The notes beneath the pieces are model-generated. The model was not told where the DNA came from. It did not search any database and saw nothing but the letters and a program-made list of their open reading frames with translations. 64,000 bases of DNA. It comes from Pseudomonas saliphila. Its GTDB lineage: Bacteria > Pseudomonadota > Gammaproteobacteria > Pseudomonadales > Pseudomonadaceae. The stretch lies in NCBI RefSeq assembly GCF_008638345.1, contig NZ_VTVA01000017.1:34636-98635 (forward strand). The letters run 5' to 3'. Shown here in pieces: positions 17,038 through 26,381 of the stretch. Each line of letters begins with the position of its first letter. The stretch's first letter is position 1. The translations under genes and the position numbers were made by a program.

Positions 17038-18852
17038 ATGAATACCCCACGCAAGATCACTGTCACCGATACCGTGCTGCGCGACGCCCACCAGTCCTTG
17101 CTGGCCACCCGCATGCGCACTGAAGACATGCTGCCGATCTGTCCGAAACTGGATCAGGTTGGCTACTGGTCGCTGGAAGTCTGGGGCGGCGCCACCTTCG
17201 ATGCCTGCCTTCGTTTTCTCAAGGAAGACCCCTGGGAGCGTTTGCGTCAGTTGCGCGAAGCACTGCCCAACACGCGCCTGCAGATGCTGCTGCGCGGCCA
17301 GAACCTGCTCGGCTATCGCCACTACAGCGATGATGTGGTGCGCGCCTTCGTCAGCAAGGCCGCCGCCAACGGCATCGATGTGTTCCGCATCTTCGATGCG
17401 ATGAACGATGTGCGCAACCTGCGTACCTCCATCGAAGCGGTGAAGGCAGCGGGCAAGCACGCCCAGGGCACCATCGCCTACACCACCTCGCCGGTGCATA
17501 CCGTCGCGGCTTTCGTCGAACAGGCCAAGCAGATGGAAGCCATGGGTTGCGATTCGCTGGCGATCAAGGATATGGCCGGCCTGCTGACGCCCTTCGCCAC
17601 CGGTGAGCTGGTCAAGGCGCTGAAGAGCGAGCAGTCACTGCCGGTATATATCCATTCCCATGACACCGCCGGCCTGGCGGCCATGTGTCAGATCAAGGCT
17701 ATCGAGAACGGCGCCGACCATATCGACACGGCTATTTCGTCGCTGGCCTGGGGCACCAGCCATCCGGGCACCGAGTCGATGGTCGCTGCACTCAAGGGCA
17801 CGCCATACGACACGGGGCTGGATCTGGAGCTGCTGCAGGACATCGGCCTGTACTTCCACGAGGTGCGCAAGAAGTACCACCAGTTCGAAAGCGAATTCAC
17901 CGGGGTCGATACCCGCGTGCAGGTCAACCAGGTACCCGGCGGCATGATGTCCAACCTGGCCAACCAGCTGAAAGAACAGAACGCGCTGAACCGCATCCAG
18001 GAAGTATTCGAAGAAATCCCGCGGGTACGCGAGGACCTGGGCTTTCCGCCACTGGTGACGCCGACCTCGCAGATCGTCGGCACCCAGGCGGTATTCAACG
18101 TGCTGGCAGGCGAGCGCTACAAAACCATCACCAACGAAGTGAAGCTCTACCTGCAGGGCCGTTATGGTCAGGCGCCGGGGCCCATCAATCAGGAGCTGCA
18201 GCGCCGCGCCATCGGCAACGAACAGGTCATCGACGTGCGTCCGGCGGACCTTATCCAGCCGGAGATGGACAAACTGCGGACAGAGGCAGGCAGTATCGCC
18301 AGCAGCGAGGAAGATGTCCTGACCTATGCCATGTTCCCGGATATCGGGCGCAAGTTTCTGGAAGAGCGCGCCGCCGGTACGCTCAAGCCCGAGGAGCTGC
18401 TACCGCCGAACAGCGCCCAGGCCAAGCCGATGTCAGAGGACGGTGTGCCGACCGAGTTCATCATCGATGTGCATGGTGAGTCGTATCGGGTGGATATCAC
18501 GGGTGTGAGCGTCAAGTCGACCGGTAAGCGTCATTTTTACCTGAGCCTGGACGGCATGCCAGAGGAGGCGGTGTTCGAGCCACTCAATACCTTCACCGCC
18601 GGCGGCGAACCCAGCCATCGTCGCCAGGCCAGCCACCCCGGCCACGTTACCACCAGCATGCCGGGCAACGTTGTTGAAGTGCTGGTGGCGGTGGGTGATG
18701 CGGTCACCGCAGGCCAAGCGGTGCTGGTCAGCGAGGCGATGAAGATGGAAAGCGAAATTCAGGCCGCTATCGCCGGTACCGTCAAGGCGGTGAACGTGGC
18801 CAAGGGTGACCGGGTCAATCCGGGTGAAATCCTAATTGAAATCGAAGCCTGA
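17038..18852 (+). CDS. pycB: Pyruvate carboxylase subunit B (carboxyltransferase + biotin carrier)
   Basis: The 604-residue protein has an HMGL-like TIM barrel (TVTDTVLRDAHQSLLATRMR, metal site VYIHSHDTAGLA), a conserved carboxylase region (NQVPGGMMSNLANQL) and a C-terminal biotinyl domain with the biotin lysine in SEAMKMES near residue 568. It transfers carboxyl from biotin to pyruvate, refilling oxaloacetate for the TCA cycle. The same family includes oxaloacetate decarboxylase alpha, but no beta or gamma membrane subunits are near, which favours pyruvate carboxylase. AAGGA stands before the ATG. Confidence 0.93.
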   Translation: MNTPRKITVTDTVLRDAHQSLLATRMRTEDMLPICPKLDQVGYWSLEVWGGATFDACLRFLKEDPWERLRQLREALPNTRLQMLLRGQNLLGYRHYSDDVVRAFVSKAAANGIDVFRIFDAMNDVRNLRTSIEAVKAAGKHAQGTIAYTTSPVHTVAAFVEQAKQMEAMGCDSLAIKDMAGLLTPFATGELVKALKSEQSLPVYIHSHDTAGLAAMCQIKAIENGADHIDTAISSLAWGTSHPGTESMVAALKGTPYDTGLDLELLQDIGLYFHEVRKKYHQFESEFTGVDTRVQVNQVPGGMMSNLANQLKEQNALNRIQEVFEEIPRVREDLGFPPLVTPTSQIVGTQAVFNVLAGERYKTITNEVKLYLQGRYGQAPGPINQELQRRAIGNEQVIDVRPADLIQPEMDKLRTEAGSIASSEEDVLTYAMFPDIGRKFLEERAAGTLKPEELLPPNSAQAKPMSEDGVPTEFIIDVHGESYRVDITGVSVKSTGKRHFYLSLDGMPEEAVFEPLNTFTAGGEPSHRRQASHPGHVTTSMPGNVVEVLVAVGDAVTAGQAVLVSEAMKMESEIQAAIAGTVKAVNVAKGDRVNPGEILIEIEA

Positions 18853-18877
18853 GCGGCGGGACAACTGGGGATCAACT

Positions 18878-19594
18878 ATGAACGAAGACTATTCAGACAA
18901 GCCGGAAACGGCCGAAGAAGCCCTGCAATCAATCGTTGTGGGCCTGAAGCGGTTTCGCACCGAGGTGTATCCCGCGCAGCGTGAGCTGTTCAAGAAACTC
19001 GCACATGAGCAAAAGCCGAAGGCCATGTTCATCACCTGTGCCGATTCACGCGTGGTGCCCGAGTTGATCACCCAGAGTGCTCCGGGTGATCTGTTCGTTA
19101 CCCGGAACGTCGGCAACGTGGTGCCGCCTTACGGGCAGATGCTGGGCGGCGTCTCAACGGCGATTGAATTTGCCGTCATGGCGCTGGACGTGCATCACAT
19201 CATTATCTGCGGCCATTCCGATTGCGGCGCGATGAAGGCAGTACTTAACCCTGGCTCGCTCAAACGCATGCCGACAGTAAAGGCCTGGCTGCGCCATGCC
19301 GAGGTGGCCAGGGTAGTGGTTGAGGAGAACTGCGGCTGCGCCGATCACACCACCTTGGGCGCCTTGACCGAGGAAAACGTGGTGGCGCAGCTGAACCATC
19401 TGAGCACCCACCCATCGGTAGCGGCACGGCTGGCAAGCGGGCAATTGTTCATCCATGGCTGGGTCTACGATATCGAAACCTGCGAGATCAGAGCCTACGA
19501 CGCTTCAACCGGGAAATTCCGTTTGATCGATGACGGCCCCCTACCGATGGCCACACCCAAATCGCGCTACTCCCCTATCGCCCAGGGGGAGTAA
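18878..19594 (+). CDS. Beta-class carbonic anhydrase
   Basis: This 238-residue enzyme interconverts CO2 and bicarbonate. Zinc ligands are visible: Cys54 and Asp56 with Arg58 in TCADSRVV, and His113/Cys116 in CGHSDCGAMK. GGGGA lies seven bases before ATG 18878; a longer frame starting in pycB was rejected. Its place just after pyruvate carboxylase makes sense, because that enzyme consumes bicarbonate; co-transcription is likely as the gap is only 25 bases. Confidence 0.93.
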   Translation: MNEDYSDKPETAEEALQSIVVGLKRFRTEVYPAQRELFKKLAHEQKPKAMFITCADSRVVPELITQSAPGDLFVTRNVGNVVPPYGQMLGGVSTAIEFAVMALDVHHIIICGHSDCGAMKAVLNPGSLKRMPTVKAWLRHAEVARVVVEENCGCADHTTLGALTEENVVAQLNHLSTHPSVAARLASGQLFIHGWVYDIETCEIRAYDASTGKFRLIDDGPLPMATPKSRYSPIAQGE

Positions 19595-19637
19595 GGCACT
19601 GAACCTCCGCGCTGCGCTCACGCGTGGCGCAGATCAG

Positions 19638-19666
19638 TTCTGATCGCACCCGAATGTGGTTATACT
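19638..19666 (+). promoter_or_regulatory. Probable sigma-70 promoter of purEK
   Basis: TTCTGA and TATACT are separated by 17 bases. The start point would fall near 19673, leaving a leader of about 130 bases before purE. Confidence 0.5.
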
Positions 19667-19724
19667 GTGCCGCTTCATATTCTGCGCACTGCTGAGGCAC
19701 TTCCCTACAGCAGGCTGCACCGCC

Positions 19725-19764
19725 AAGCCACGCCAGTCATTCTTGCGTGGCTTGTTGGTTTTTA
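19725..19764 (+). terminator. Terminator-like hairpin in the purEK leader
   Basis: AAGCCACGC and GCGTGGCTT form a 9-bp stem with an 11-base loop, followed by GTTGGTTTTTA. It lies between the likely promoter and purE, so it could be an attenuator. An alternative stem CTGCTG/CAGCAG lies just upstream (about 19690-19714). Confidence 0.45.
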
Positions 19765-19801
19765 CCGCGATTGAGCGGCACAACTGAATGAGGCAACAAC
19801 A

Positions 19802-20293
19802 ATGACCGCACTGGTTGGCGTGATCATGGGCTCCAAGTCCGACTGGTCGACCCTGAGCCACACGGCCGATATGCTGGAACAGTTAGGCATTCCCTACGAG
19901 GTGAAGGTGGTTTCCGCGCACCGCACCCCTGATCTGCTGTTCCAGTATGCAGAGCAAGCCGACGGCCGGGGCATCGAAGTGATCATCGCTGGTGCCGGCG
20001 GTGCTGCGCACCTGCCCGGCATGTGCGCGGCCAAGACGCACCTGCCAGTGCTTGGCGTCCCGGTGCAGTCGTCTATGCTGTCCGGTGTCGATTCGCTGCT
20101 GTCGATCGTGCAGATGCCCGCCGGTGTTCCGGTTGCCACGCTGGCGATTGGCAAGGCCGGGGCGATCAATGCTGCGCTGCTGTCCGCCAGCATTCTCGGC
20201 GCCAAGCATCCGCAGTTTCACCAGGCACTGAATGATTTCCGTAACAAGCAGACCGAAATGGTGCTGGATAACCCGGACCCGCGTCAGGCGTGA
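19802..20293 (+). CDS. purE: N5-carboxyaminoimidazole ribonucleotide mutase
   Basis: The 163-residue protein moves the carboxyl group of N5-CAIR to give CAIR in purine synthesis. It has the family phrases [29 protein letters not shown] and [14 protein letters not shown], the last being the substrate-binding loop. It forms an operon with purK, whose start is ten bases after the stop. The length is typical. Confidence 0.96.
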   Translation: MTALVGVIMGSKSDWSTLSHTADMLEQLGIPYEVKVVSAHRTPDLLFQYAEQADGRGIEVIIAGAGGAAHLPGMCAAKTHLPVLGVPVQSSMLSGVDSLLSIVQMPAGVPVATLAIGKAGAINAALLSASILGAKHPQFHQALNDFRNKQTEMVLDNPDPRQA

Positions 20294-20303
20294 GGATAAC
20301 AGC

Positions 20304-21386
20304 ATGAAGATTGGCGTAATCGGCGGTGGACAACTGGGACGGATGCTGGCGCTGGCGGGCACTCCGCTGGGTCAGCAGTTTGCTTTTCTTGATCCGGCTC
20401 CGGACGCCTGCGCACAGGCGTTAGGTGAACATCTGCGTGCCGATTTCAGCGATCATGACCATCTTCGCCAATTGGCCGATGAAGCCGACGTGGTGACCTT
20501 CGAATTCGAAAGCGTACCGGCCGAGACGGTGGCCTTTCTGGCGCAATACGTCCCGGTCTACCCCAACGCCGAATCGTTGCGTATCGCCCGCGATCGCTGG
20601 TTCGAGAAGTCCATGTTCCTCGAGCTGGAGATCCCCACCCCCGAGTTCGCCGATATCCAGTCCCAGGACAACCTCGAAGCGGCCATCAAGCGCATCGGCC
20701 TGCCGGCGGTACTGAAAACCCGCACTCTGGGTTACGACGGCAAGGGTCAGAAGGTGCTGCGTTATCCGGAGGATGCCCACAATGCCTTCGCCGAGCTGGG
20801 CACTGTGCCCTGCATTCTCGAAGGCTTTGTACCCTTCGACGGCGAAGTGTCGTTGATTGGGGTGCGTGGCCGTGACGGCGAAACACGCTTCTATCCGCTG
20901 GTTCACAACGTCCACGAAGATGGCATCCTGAAACGCTCCGTCGCCAGCAGCGACCACCCGTTGCAGGGCCTGGCCGAGGATTACCTTGCGCGGGTCATGC
21001 AAGAGCTCGATTACGTCGGCGTGATTGCCTTCGAATTCTTCGAGGTTGAGGGTGGGCTCAAGGCCAACGAAATTGCCCCGCGGGTGCATAATTCCGGGCA
21101 CTGGACGATTGAAGGTTCAGAGTGCAGTCAGTTTGAAAACCATCTGCGCGCCATTGCCGGATTGCCACTTGGTTCCACCGCGTGCGTCGGCGAAAGCGCC
21201 ATGGTCAATCTGATCGGGGAAGTGCCGCCGGTGGAAAAGATGACGGCAATCGAAGACTGTCATCTGCATCACTATGGCAAGGCGTTCAAGCCGGGCCGCA
21301 AGGTGGGGCACGCCACGCTGCGCTGTGCCGACAAGGCGACGCTGCAGGCGCGGATTGATCAGGTAGAGCAACTGATCAAGGGCTGA
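20304..21386 (+). CDS. purK: N5-carboxyaminoimidazole ribonucleotide synthase
   Basis: The 360-residue ATP-grasp enzyme joins AIR, bicarbonate and ATP to make N5-CAIR for PurE. It begins MKIGVIGGGQLGRMLALAG, contains LKTRTLGYDGKGQ and ends its catalytic core with ANEIAPRVHNSGHWT. The start is ATG 20304, preceded by GAGGA; an earlier frame within purE was rejected. It is co-transcribed with purE. Confidence 0.96.
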   Translation: MKIGVIGGGQLGRMLALAGTPLGQQFAFLDPAPDACAQALGEHLRADFSDHDHLRQLADEADVVTFEFESVPAETVAFLAQYVPVYPNAESLRIARDRWFEKSMFLELEIPTPEFADIQSQDNLEAAIKRIGLPAVLKTRTLGYDGKGQKVLRYPEDAHNAFAELGTVPCILEGFVPFDGEVSLIGVRGRDGETRFYPLVHNVHEDGILKRSVASSDHPLQGLAEDYLARVMQELDYVGVIAFEFFEVEGGLKANEIAPRVHNSGHWTIEGSECSQFENHLRAIAGLPLGSTACVGESAMVNLIGEVPPVEKMTAIEDCHLHHYGKAFKPGRKVGHATLRCADKATLQARIDQVEQLIKG

Positions 21387-21482
21387 ACTGCCGAGAGGGC
21401 TGCGTTCGGACTCGACGACGGAGCCCAGGCACAGCATTGGTGTAGCGCAGGCGCACTACACTCCCAGGAACATCCAGGAAAG

Positions 21483-21510
21483 GCCGGCGTAGCAACGCCG
21501 GCTTTTTCTT
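21483..21510. terminator. Intrinsic terminator after purEK
   Basis: GCCGGCGT-AGCA-ACGCCGGC followed by TTTTTCTTT. It lies between purK and the convergent oxidoreductase gene and serves purEK. Confidence 0.92.
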
Positions 21511-21517
21511 TGCCTAA

Positions 21518-22540
21518 TCAGTCGGCGATGTGTACCAGCTGCTTGCCGAAGTTCTTGCCGTTGAGCATTCCCTTGAACGCCTCGACTGCATTCTCCAGAC
21601 CTTCGGCCACCGACTCGCGGTATTTCAGCTGATGGTTAGCCACCTGCTCAGCCAATATGCCGGTAATTTCCTGATGACGGTCCTGCCACTCGGTCACCAA
21701 AAAGAAGCGGTGCTCGGGCGGGGTTTCCATGGCTTTGAAGACCTGGAACGGCGTCTCGACCTTGCTCGCATCTTCAGCATTGTAGGCTGACACATAACCG
21801 CAGATCGGCACGCGCGAACCCGGGTTGAGCAATTTTGCTACCGCACGGGTCACTTCGCCGCCGACATTCTCGAAGTACACGTCGATGCCGTCGGGACAGG
21901 CCGCCTTGAGATCAGCCTGCAGGTTGCCGGCCTTGTAATCGACGCAGGCATCAAAGCCCAGCTCCTCGACCACGAAGCGGCACTTTTCCTCACCACCAGC
22001 GATACCCACCGCGCGACACCCCATCTGCTTGGCAGTCTGGCCCACGACCGTACCCACCGGACCTGAGGCCGCAGCCACTACCACCGTTTCACCGGCCTTG
22101 GGTTTGCCAACGAATTTCAGACCGCAGTAACCGGTACGCCCCGGCATGCCGGCCACACCCAGATAAGCCTGCAACGGTACGCCCTTGGGCTCGATCTTGT
22201 AGACCATCTGCGCGTCGCCGGGAATGATGAAATATTCCTGCCAGCCGGTGTAACAGGTGACCAGATCGCCGACGCTGTAGTTGCCGGACTTCGACTCAAT
22301 GACCCGACATACGCTTTCGCCGACGATGGTCTCCCCGAGGCCGATCGGATCCATGTAGCCCTTGGAGTCATTCATGCGTGGCCGCATATAGGGATCGAGT
22401 GACAGCCAAAGGGTCTGGAGCAGAACCTCGCCGTCGCGAATGTCGCGTACCGGCTCTTGCTCCATGACCAGATCGCCGTCGCGAATTTCACCCTGTGGGC
22501 GTTGCTTGAGAACTATCTTGCGATTGGTAAAGTCGGTCAT
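21518..22540 (-). CDS. NADPH-dependent MDR oxidoreductase (curcumin/enal reductase-like)
   Basis: The 340-residue protein is a zinc-free medium-chain dehydrogenase/reductase of the leukotriene B4 dehydrogenase / CurA group. It shows LWLSLDPYMRPRM, YLGVAGMPGRTGYCGL and the coenzyme loop VVVAAASGPVGTVVGQ. Such enzymes reduce the double bond of alpha,beta-unsaturated aldehydes and ketones with NADPH in the cytoplasm. The physiological substrate is not evident. It is alone on its strand. Confidence 0.9.
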   Translation of the reverse strand: MTDFTNRKIVLKQRPQGEIRDGDLVMEQEPVRDIRDGEVLLQTLWLSLDPYMRPRMNDSKGYMDPIGLGETIVGESVCRVIESKSGNYSVGDLVTCYTGWQEYFIIPGDAQMVYKIEPKGVPLQAYLGVAGMPGRTGYCGLKFVGKPKAGETVVVAAASGPVGTVVGQTAKQMGCRAVGIAGGEEKCRFVVEELGFDACVDYKAGNLQADLKAACPDGIDVYFENVGGEVTRAVAKLLNPGSRVPICGYVSAYNAEDASKVETPFQVFKAMETPPEHRFFLVTEWQDRHQEITGILAEQVANHQLKYRESVAEGLENAVEAFKGMLNGKNFGKQLVHIAD

Positions 22541-22692
22541 GGTGCCTCGCGTGCTGAATGGTTGAATGACAGCTTCGAGTGAAGCAGCCCCAGATCATAG
22601 ACCAGGTTCAGTCCCGGAACAGATTCCGCAGGCTACTATTCATGACTCTGATCCAGCACCAATTAGCAGACCGAAACCATGCCCTAACGCGA

Positions 22693-23235
22693 TCAGCCGG
22701 CCCAGTCCTCAGCGAGATGTTCGTTCTTCAAGCGCACGTAATTGTTGGCCGAATAGGTAAAGAACGCCTTTTCGTCGTCGGTCAGCGGCCTGATGGCCCG
22801 CGCCGGACTGCCCACATACAGGTGCCCGCTTTTCAACGTACGGTTGGCCGGCACCAGACTGCCGGCGCCCAGAATCACTTCGTCCTCAACCACAGCGCCG
22901 TCCATCACGATGCTGCCCATGCCAATCAGTGCCCGGCTGCCAATGGTGCAGCCATGCAGCAACACCTTGTGGCCGATAGTGACGTCGTCGCCGATGATCA
23001 GCGGGTAGCCGGTGGGGTTGAAAGGCCCGGCGTGGGTGATATGCAGCACACTGCCGTCCTGTACACTGGTGCGTGCGCCGATGCGGATATGCAACATATC
23101 CCCACGAATTACCACCGCCGGCCATATCGAACAATCGTCACCCAGCACTACGTCACCCAGCACTACTGCCGAGGGGTCGACAAACACGCCCTGCCCAAGC
23201 TGCGGCGTCTTGTTTGCGAAAGGTCTTACATTCAT
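22693..23235 (-). CDS. Gamma-carbonic anhydrase-like hexapeptide protein (YrdA type)
   Basis: The 180-residue left-handed beta-helix protein has repeated hexapeptides (VVLGDVVLGDDCSIWPAVVI) and three metal-binding histidines in the usual places: GDMLHIRIG, VLHITHAG and IGHKVLLHGC. It belongs to the gamma-CA / YrdA / PaaY group; carbonic anhydrase activity is not certain for all members. ATG 23235 has AAGGTG nine bases upstream; an extended start was rejected. It is divergent from prlC. Confidence 0.9.
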   Translation of the reverse strand: MNVRPFANKTPQLGQGVFVDPSAVVLGDVVLGDDCSIWPAVVIRGDMLHIRIGARTSVQDGSVLHITHAGPFNPTGYPLIIGDDVTIGHKVLLHGCTIGSRALIGMGSIVMDGAVVEDEVILGAGSLVPANRTLKSGHLYVGSPARAIRPLTDDEKAFFTYSANNYVRLKNEHLAEDWAG

Positions 23236-23409
23236 GGCTTTGCACCTTATGCAGGAAGCTCTTGGCACAGTTCGGCACCGGAGCGTCGGGCGGCTCGCCG
23301 GCAACCCTCATTTCGGATCGGTGACGCCACCAGCCGTGCCAAAAGGCGTCATATTAAATAAGATGACGGTCAAAGTCCGTGTTTTCTCGAATCAGGATAC
23401 CCAAACGCC

Positions 23410-25470
23410 ATGTCAAATCCGTTATTGCAGCCCTACGACCTGCCACCCTTTAGCGCCATCAAGGCCGAGCACGTCAAGCCGGCCATCGAGCAGATCCTGG
23501 CGGACAATCGCAAGCAACTGCACGCGTTGCTGGCGACCAACCCGACCGAGTGGACCTGGTCGGATCTCATCGAGCCGCTGGACGATCTGGGCGAGCGGCT
23601 GTCGAGCGCCTGGTCGCCGGTGGGCCATCTGAATGCCGTGATGAACAGCCCCGAAATACGCGACGCCTATAACAGCAGCCTGCCCCTGCTCAGCGAGTAT
23701 TTCACCGAGCTGGGTCAGAATCAGCAGTTGTTTGAAGCCTATACCCAACTGGCCGAAAGCGATGACTTCGCCAACCTGGACGCCGCGCAGCAATTCATCA
23801 TCGAGCACACGCTGCGTGATTTCCGCCTGTCGGGCATCGCCCTGCCCCCGGCGCAGCAAAAGCGCTACGGCGATATCCAGATGCGCCTCTCCGAGCTGCA
23901 GAGCACGTTCTCCAATCAGCTGATGGATGCCACTCAGGCCTGGAGCAAACAGATTACCGATGCCGCCGAGCTGCAGGGGCTGACCGAGTCAGCCATGGCG
24001 CAGGCACGCCAGGCCGCTGAAGCGCGGGAGCTGGACGGCTGGCTGATCACCCTGGAATTCCCCAGCTATTTCGCCGTGATGACCCACGCCGATAACCGGG
24101 CGCTGCGGGAAGAGGTCTATACCGCCTACAGTACGCGCGCGTCTGATCAAGGCCCCTACGCTGGCGAGAATGACAACGGCCCGCTGATCGACGAAATCCT
24201 CGCCCTGCGCCAGGAGCTGGCCGAACTGTTGGGTTATGCCAATTTCTCGGAACTGTCGTTGGCCACCAAAATGGCCGACAGCACCGATCAGGTACTGGGC
24301 TTTCTGCGTGATCTGGCCAAGCGCAGCAAGCCGGCGGCCGGAGCCGATCTGCAGGCGCTTCGCGAATATGCTGCCGAACAGGGCTGCAAGGATTTACAGG
24401 CATGGGATGTCGGGTATTACGGCGAGAAACTGCGCCAGCACCGCTATGCCATCTCCCAGGAAGCGCTGCGCCCGTATTTTCCAGTGAACAAGGTGCTCGA
24501 CGGGATGTTTGCGATCGCCGGACGTCTTTATGGCGTCGAGATGCGTGAAGTCGATGAATTCGACCGCTGGCATCCCGACGCACGGCTGTTCGAAATTGTT
24601 GAGGATGGCCAGGTCATCGGGCGCTTCTTCCTGGATCTCTACGCGCGCAGCAACAAACGTGGCGGCGCCTGGATGGATGGCGCGCGCGACCGTCGTCTGC
24701 TGCCGGGTGGTGATATCCAGCGGCCGGTGGCCTACCTGGTGTGCAATTTTACGCCGCCAGTCGCCACTGCGGCAATTGGCGACACACCGGCGCTGCTGAC
24801 GCACGATGAAGTCACTACCCTGTTCCACGAATTCGGTCATGGCCTGCATCACCTGCTGACCCGGGTCGATTACGCCTCGGCGTCGGGGATCAACGGCGTC
24901 GCCTGGGATGCCGTCGAGCTGCCAAGCCAGTTCATGGAGAACTGGTGCTGGGAGCCCGAGGGTCTGGCACTTATGTCAGGCCATCACGAGACCGGCGAGC
25001 CGCTGCCGCAGGACCTGCTGGAGAAAATGCTTGCCGCGCGCAACTTCCAGTCCGGCATGGGCATGCTTCGGCAGATCGAATTTTCCCTGTTCGACTTCGA
25101 GTTGCACGCCAGACGCGAGCCTGGTCGCAGCGTTCAGCAGGTACTGGATGCAATACGCGATGAAACCTCCGTGTTGCGCCCGCCGGCGTTCAATCGCTTC
25201 CAGAATGGCTTTGCGCACATCTTCGCCGGCGGCTACGCGGCCGGCTACTACAGCTACAAATGGGCTGAAGTGCTGTCCGCCGATGCATTCTCACGCTTCG
25301 AAGAGGAAGGCATCTTCAATATCGACACCGGACGCGCCTTCCGCGACACCATCCTGGCGCAGGGCGGCAGCTGTGAGCCCATGGCGTTGTTCGTTGCCTT
25401 CCGCGGGCGCGAGCCATCCATCGATGCTCTGTTGCGCCACAGCGGCCTGACCGGAGACGAAGCGGCATGA
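23410..25470 (+). CDS. prlC: Oligopeptidase A (M3 metallopeptidase)
   Basis: The 686-residue cytoplasmic zinc peptidase has the M3 motif in TLFHEFGHGLHHLL at about residue 473 and the downstream WDAVELPSQFMENWC segment that carries the third zinc ligand. It cleaves short peptides, including signal-peptide remnants. The length and the C-terminal YKWAEVLSADAFSRFEEEG match the family. Its TGA overlaps the ATG of yheV in an ATGA, so the two are translationally coupled. Confidence 0.96.
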   Translation: MSNPLLQPYDLPPFSAIKAEHVKPAIEQILADNRKQLHALLATNPTEWTWSDLIEPLDDLGERLSSAWSPVGHLNAVMNSPEIRDAYNSSLPLLSEYFTELGQNQQLFEAYTQLAESDDFANLDAAQQFIIEHTLRDFRLSGIALPPAQQKRYGDIQMRLSELQSTFSNQLMDATQAWSKQITDAAELQGLTESAMAQARQAAEARELDGWLITLEFPSYFAVMTHADNRALREEVYTAYSTRASDQGPYAGENDNGPLIDEILALRQELAELLGYANFSELSLATKMADSTDQVLGFLRDLAKRSKPAAGADLQALREYAAEQGCKDLQAWDVGYYGEKLRQHRYAISQEALRPYFPVNKVLDGMFAIAGRLYGVEMREVDEFDRWHPDARLFEIVEDGQVIGRFFLDLYARSNKRGGAWMDGARDRRLLPGGDIQRPVAYLVCNFTPPVATAAIGDTPALLTHDEVTTLFHEFGHGLHHLLTRVDYASASGINGVAWDAVELPSQFMENWCWEPEGLALMSGHHETGEPLPQDLLEKMLAARNFQSGMGMLRQIEFSLFDFELHARREPGRSVQQVLDAIRDETSVLRPPAFNRFQNGFAHIFAGGYAAGYYSYKWAEVLSADAFSRFEEEGIFNIDTGRAFRDTILAQGGSCEPMALFVAFRGREPSIDALLRHSGLTGDEAA

Positions 25471-25727
25471 CGGATATGAAGAGACGCTTTATTGCCGGGG
25501 CGGTGTGCCCCGCCTGCAGTCAGATGGACACCATCGTGATGTACGAAGAGGATGGCGTGCCGCATCGCGAATGCGTCAGTTGCGGCTTCGCCGATACCCT
25601 GGATGAGCGGGGCAACTCGGTGCCCCGTGAGATTCCGACTCGAGTGACGGCGCCGAAGCCGGCGAAACCGGCGGCGACCTCACATACGGTGCAGTTCTTT
25701 CCCAACCCGAAACTGAAGAAGAAGTGA
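25467..25727 (+). CDS. yheV: YheV family zinc-ribbon protein
   Basis: The 86-residue protein has two CxxC pairs (VCPACSQMD and ECVSCGFAD) that make a small zinc ribbon, then a basic, proline-rich tail ending KLKKK. This is the YheV / DUF2387 family, often next to prlC. Function is unknown; a nucleic-acid contact by the basic tail is possible. It overlaps prlC by four bases. Confidence 0.9.
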   Translation: MTDMKRRFIAGAVCPACSQMDTIVMYEEDGVPHRECVSCGFADTLDERGNSVPREIPTRVTAPKPAKPAATSHTVQFFPNPKLKKK

Positions 25728-25736
25728 ACCCGGAGG

Positions 25737-26381
25737 TCAGGCGGCGGCGCGCCACTTGATCTCCACCCCCAGCTCCTCGGACATACAAGGCCACTGGTCC
25801 CATAACCTGCGACAGGTTTCCGGGCCCATCTGCGCCTTGTAGGCCTGGAACGCCTCACCTTCAAACAGCGTTTCCGGGATCAGTGTCTGCGCTGTGCGCT
25901 CGACCTGCACATCCAGCTCATTGGAAAAGGGTTCGCCCAACAACTGATGGACAATCAGGTTGGCGCGGGTCATGCCTAGCGGGATCAGCGGGCCGCAGCC
26001 ATGCATGACATATCTATCGTTGACCTCTTCCACCAACCGGTGCGCCAGATAGGCCTCATCAAGCAGCGCCAGCATGCCCTGATGATCCGCCGGCAGGGCG
26101 GGCGGCTGCAGAAAAAAATCTTCCGCGACTTTCAGTACCGGCAGCAAGCGGGTCCGCAGCTGCGCAGCCTCGGCCACCGCTTCGGCTGCTTCAAGGATAT
26201 CCGGCACCTGAGCGATGTAAGCATTGATGAAGCTCAACAAAGTTGCAGCCTCACCAGGCTCCGGTGCAATCGCTGGATGCAGGTCGGGCAGCCGGTGCTC
26301 CAGCCAGTCTCTCAAGGCTGCCTCGCTCTGCTGGTTCGCGCGTGCCTCGGCGACGCGCTCTCTTAATCCGGAAATGTTCAT
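25737..26381 (-). CDS. Conserved hypothetical protein divergent from cox
   Basis: A soluble 214-residue protein, helical and rich in Ala, Leu and Glu (DILEAAEAVAEAAQLRTRLLP), with no signal peptide or metal motif. GGAG lies about six bases before the ATG. A hypothetical gene of similar size lies beside coxBA in Pseudomonas genomes (from memory, PA0104 in P. aeruginosa), so the neighbourhood is conserved. No function can be assigned. Confidence 0.75.
   Translation of the reverse strand: MNISGLRERVAEARANQQSEAALRDWLEHRLPDLHPAIAPEPGEAATLLSFINAYIAQVPDILEAAEAVAEAAQLRTRLLPVLKVAEDFFLQPPALPADHQGMLALLDEAYLAHRLVEEVNDRYVMHGCGPLIPLGMTRANLIVHQLLGEPFSNELDVQVERTAQTLIPETLFEGEAFQAYKAQMGPETCRRLWDQWPCMSEELGVEIKWRAAA

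Noticed and set aside
22579..23361. 260-codon plus-strand frame opposite the gamma-carbonic anhydrase gene
   Set aside because: It mirrors a clear hexapeptide-repeat gene and has no ribosome-binding site or recognisable family.
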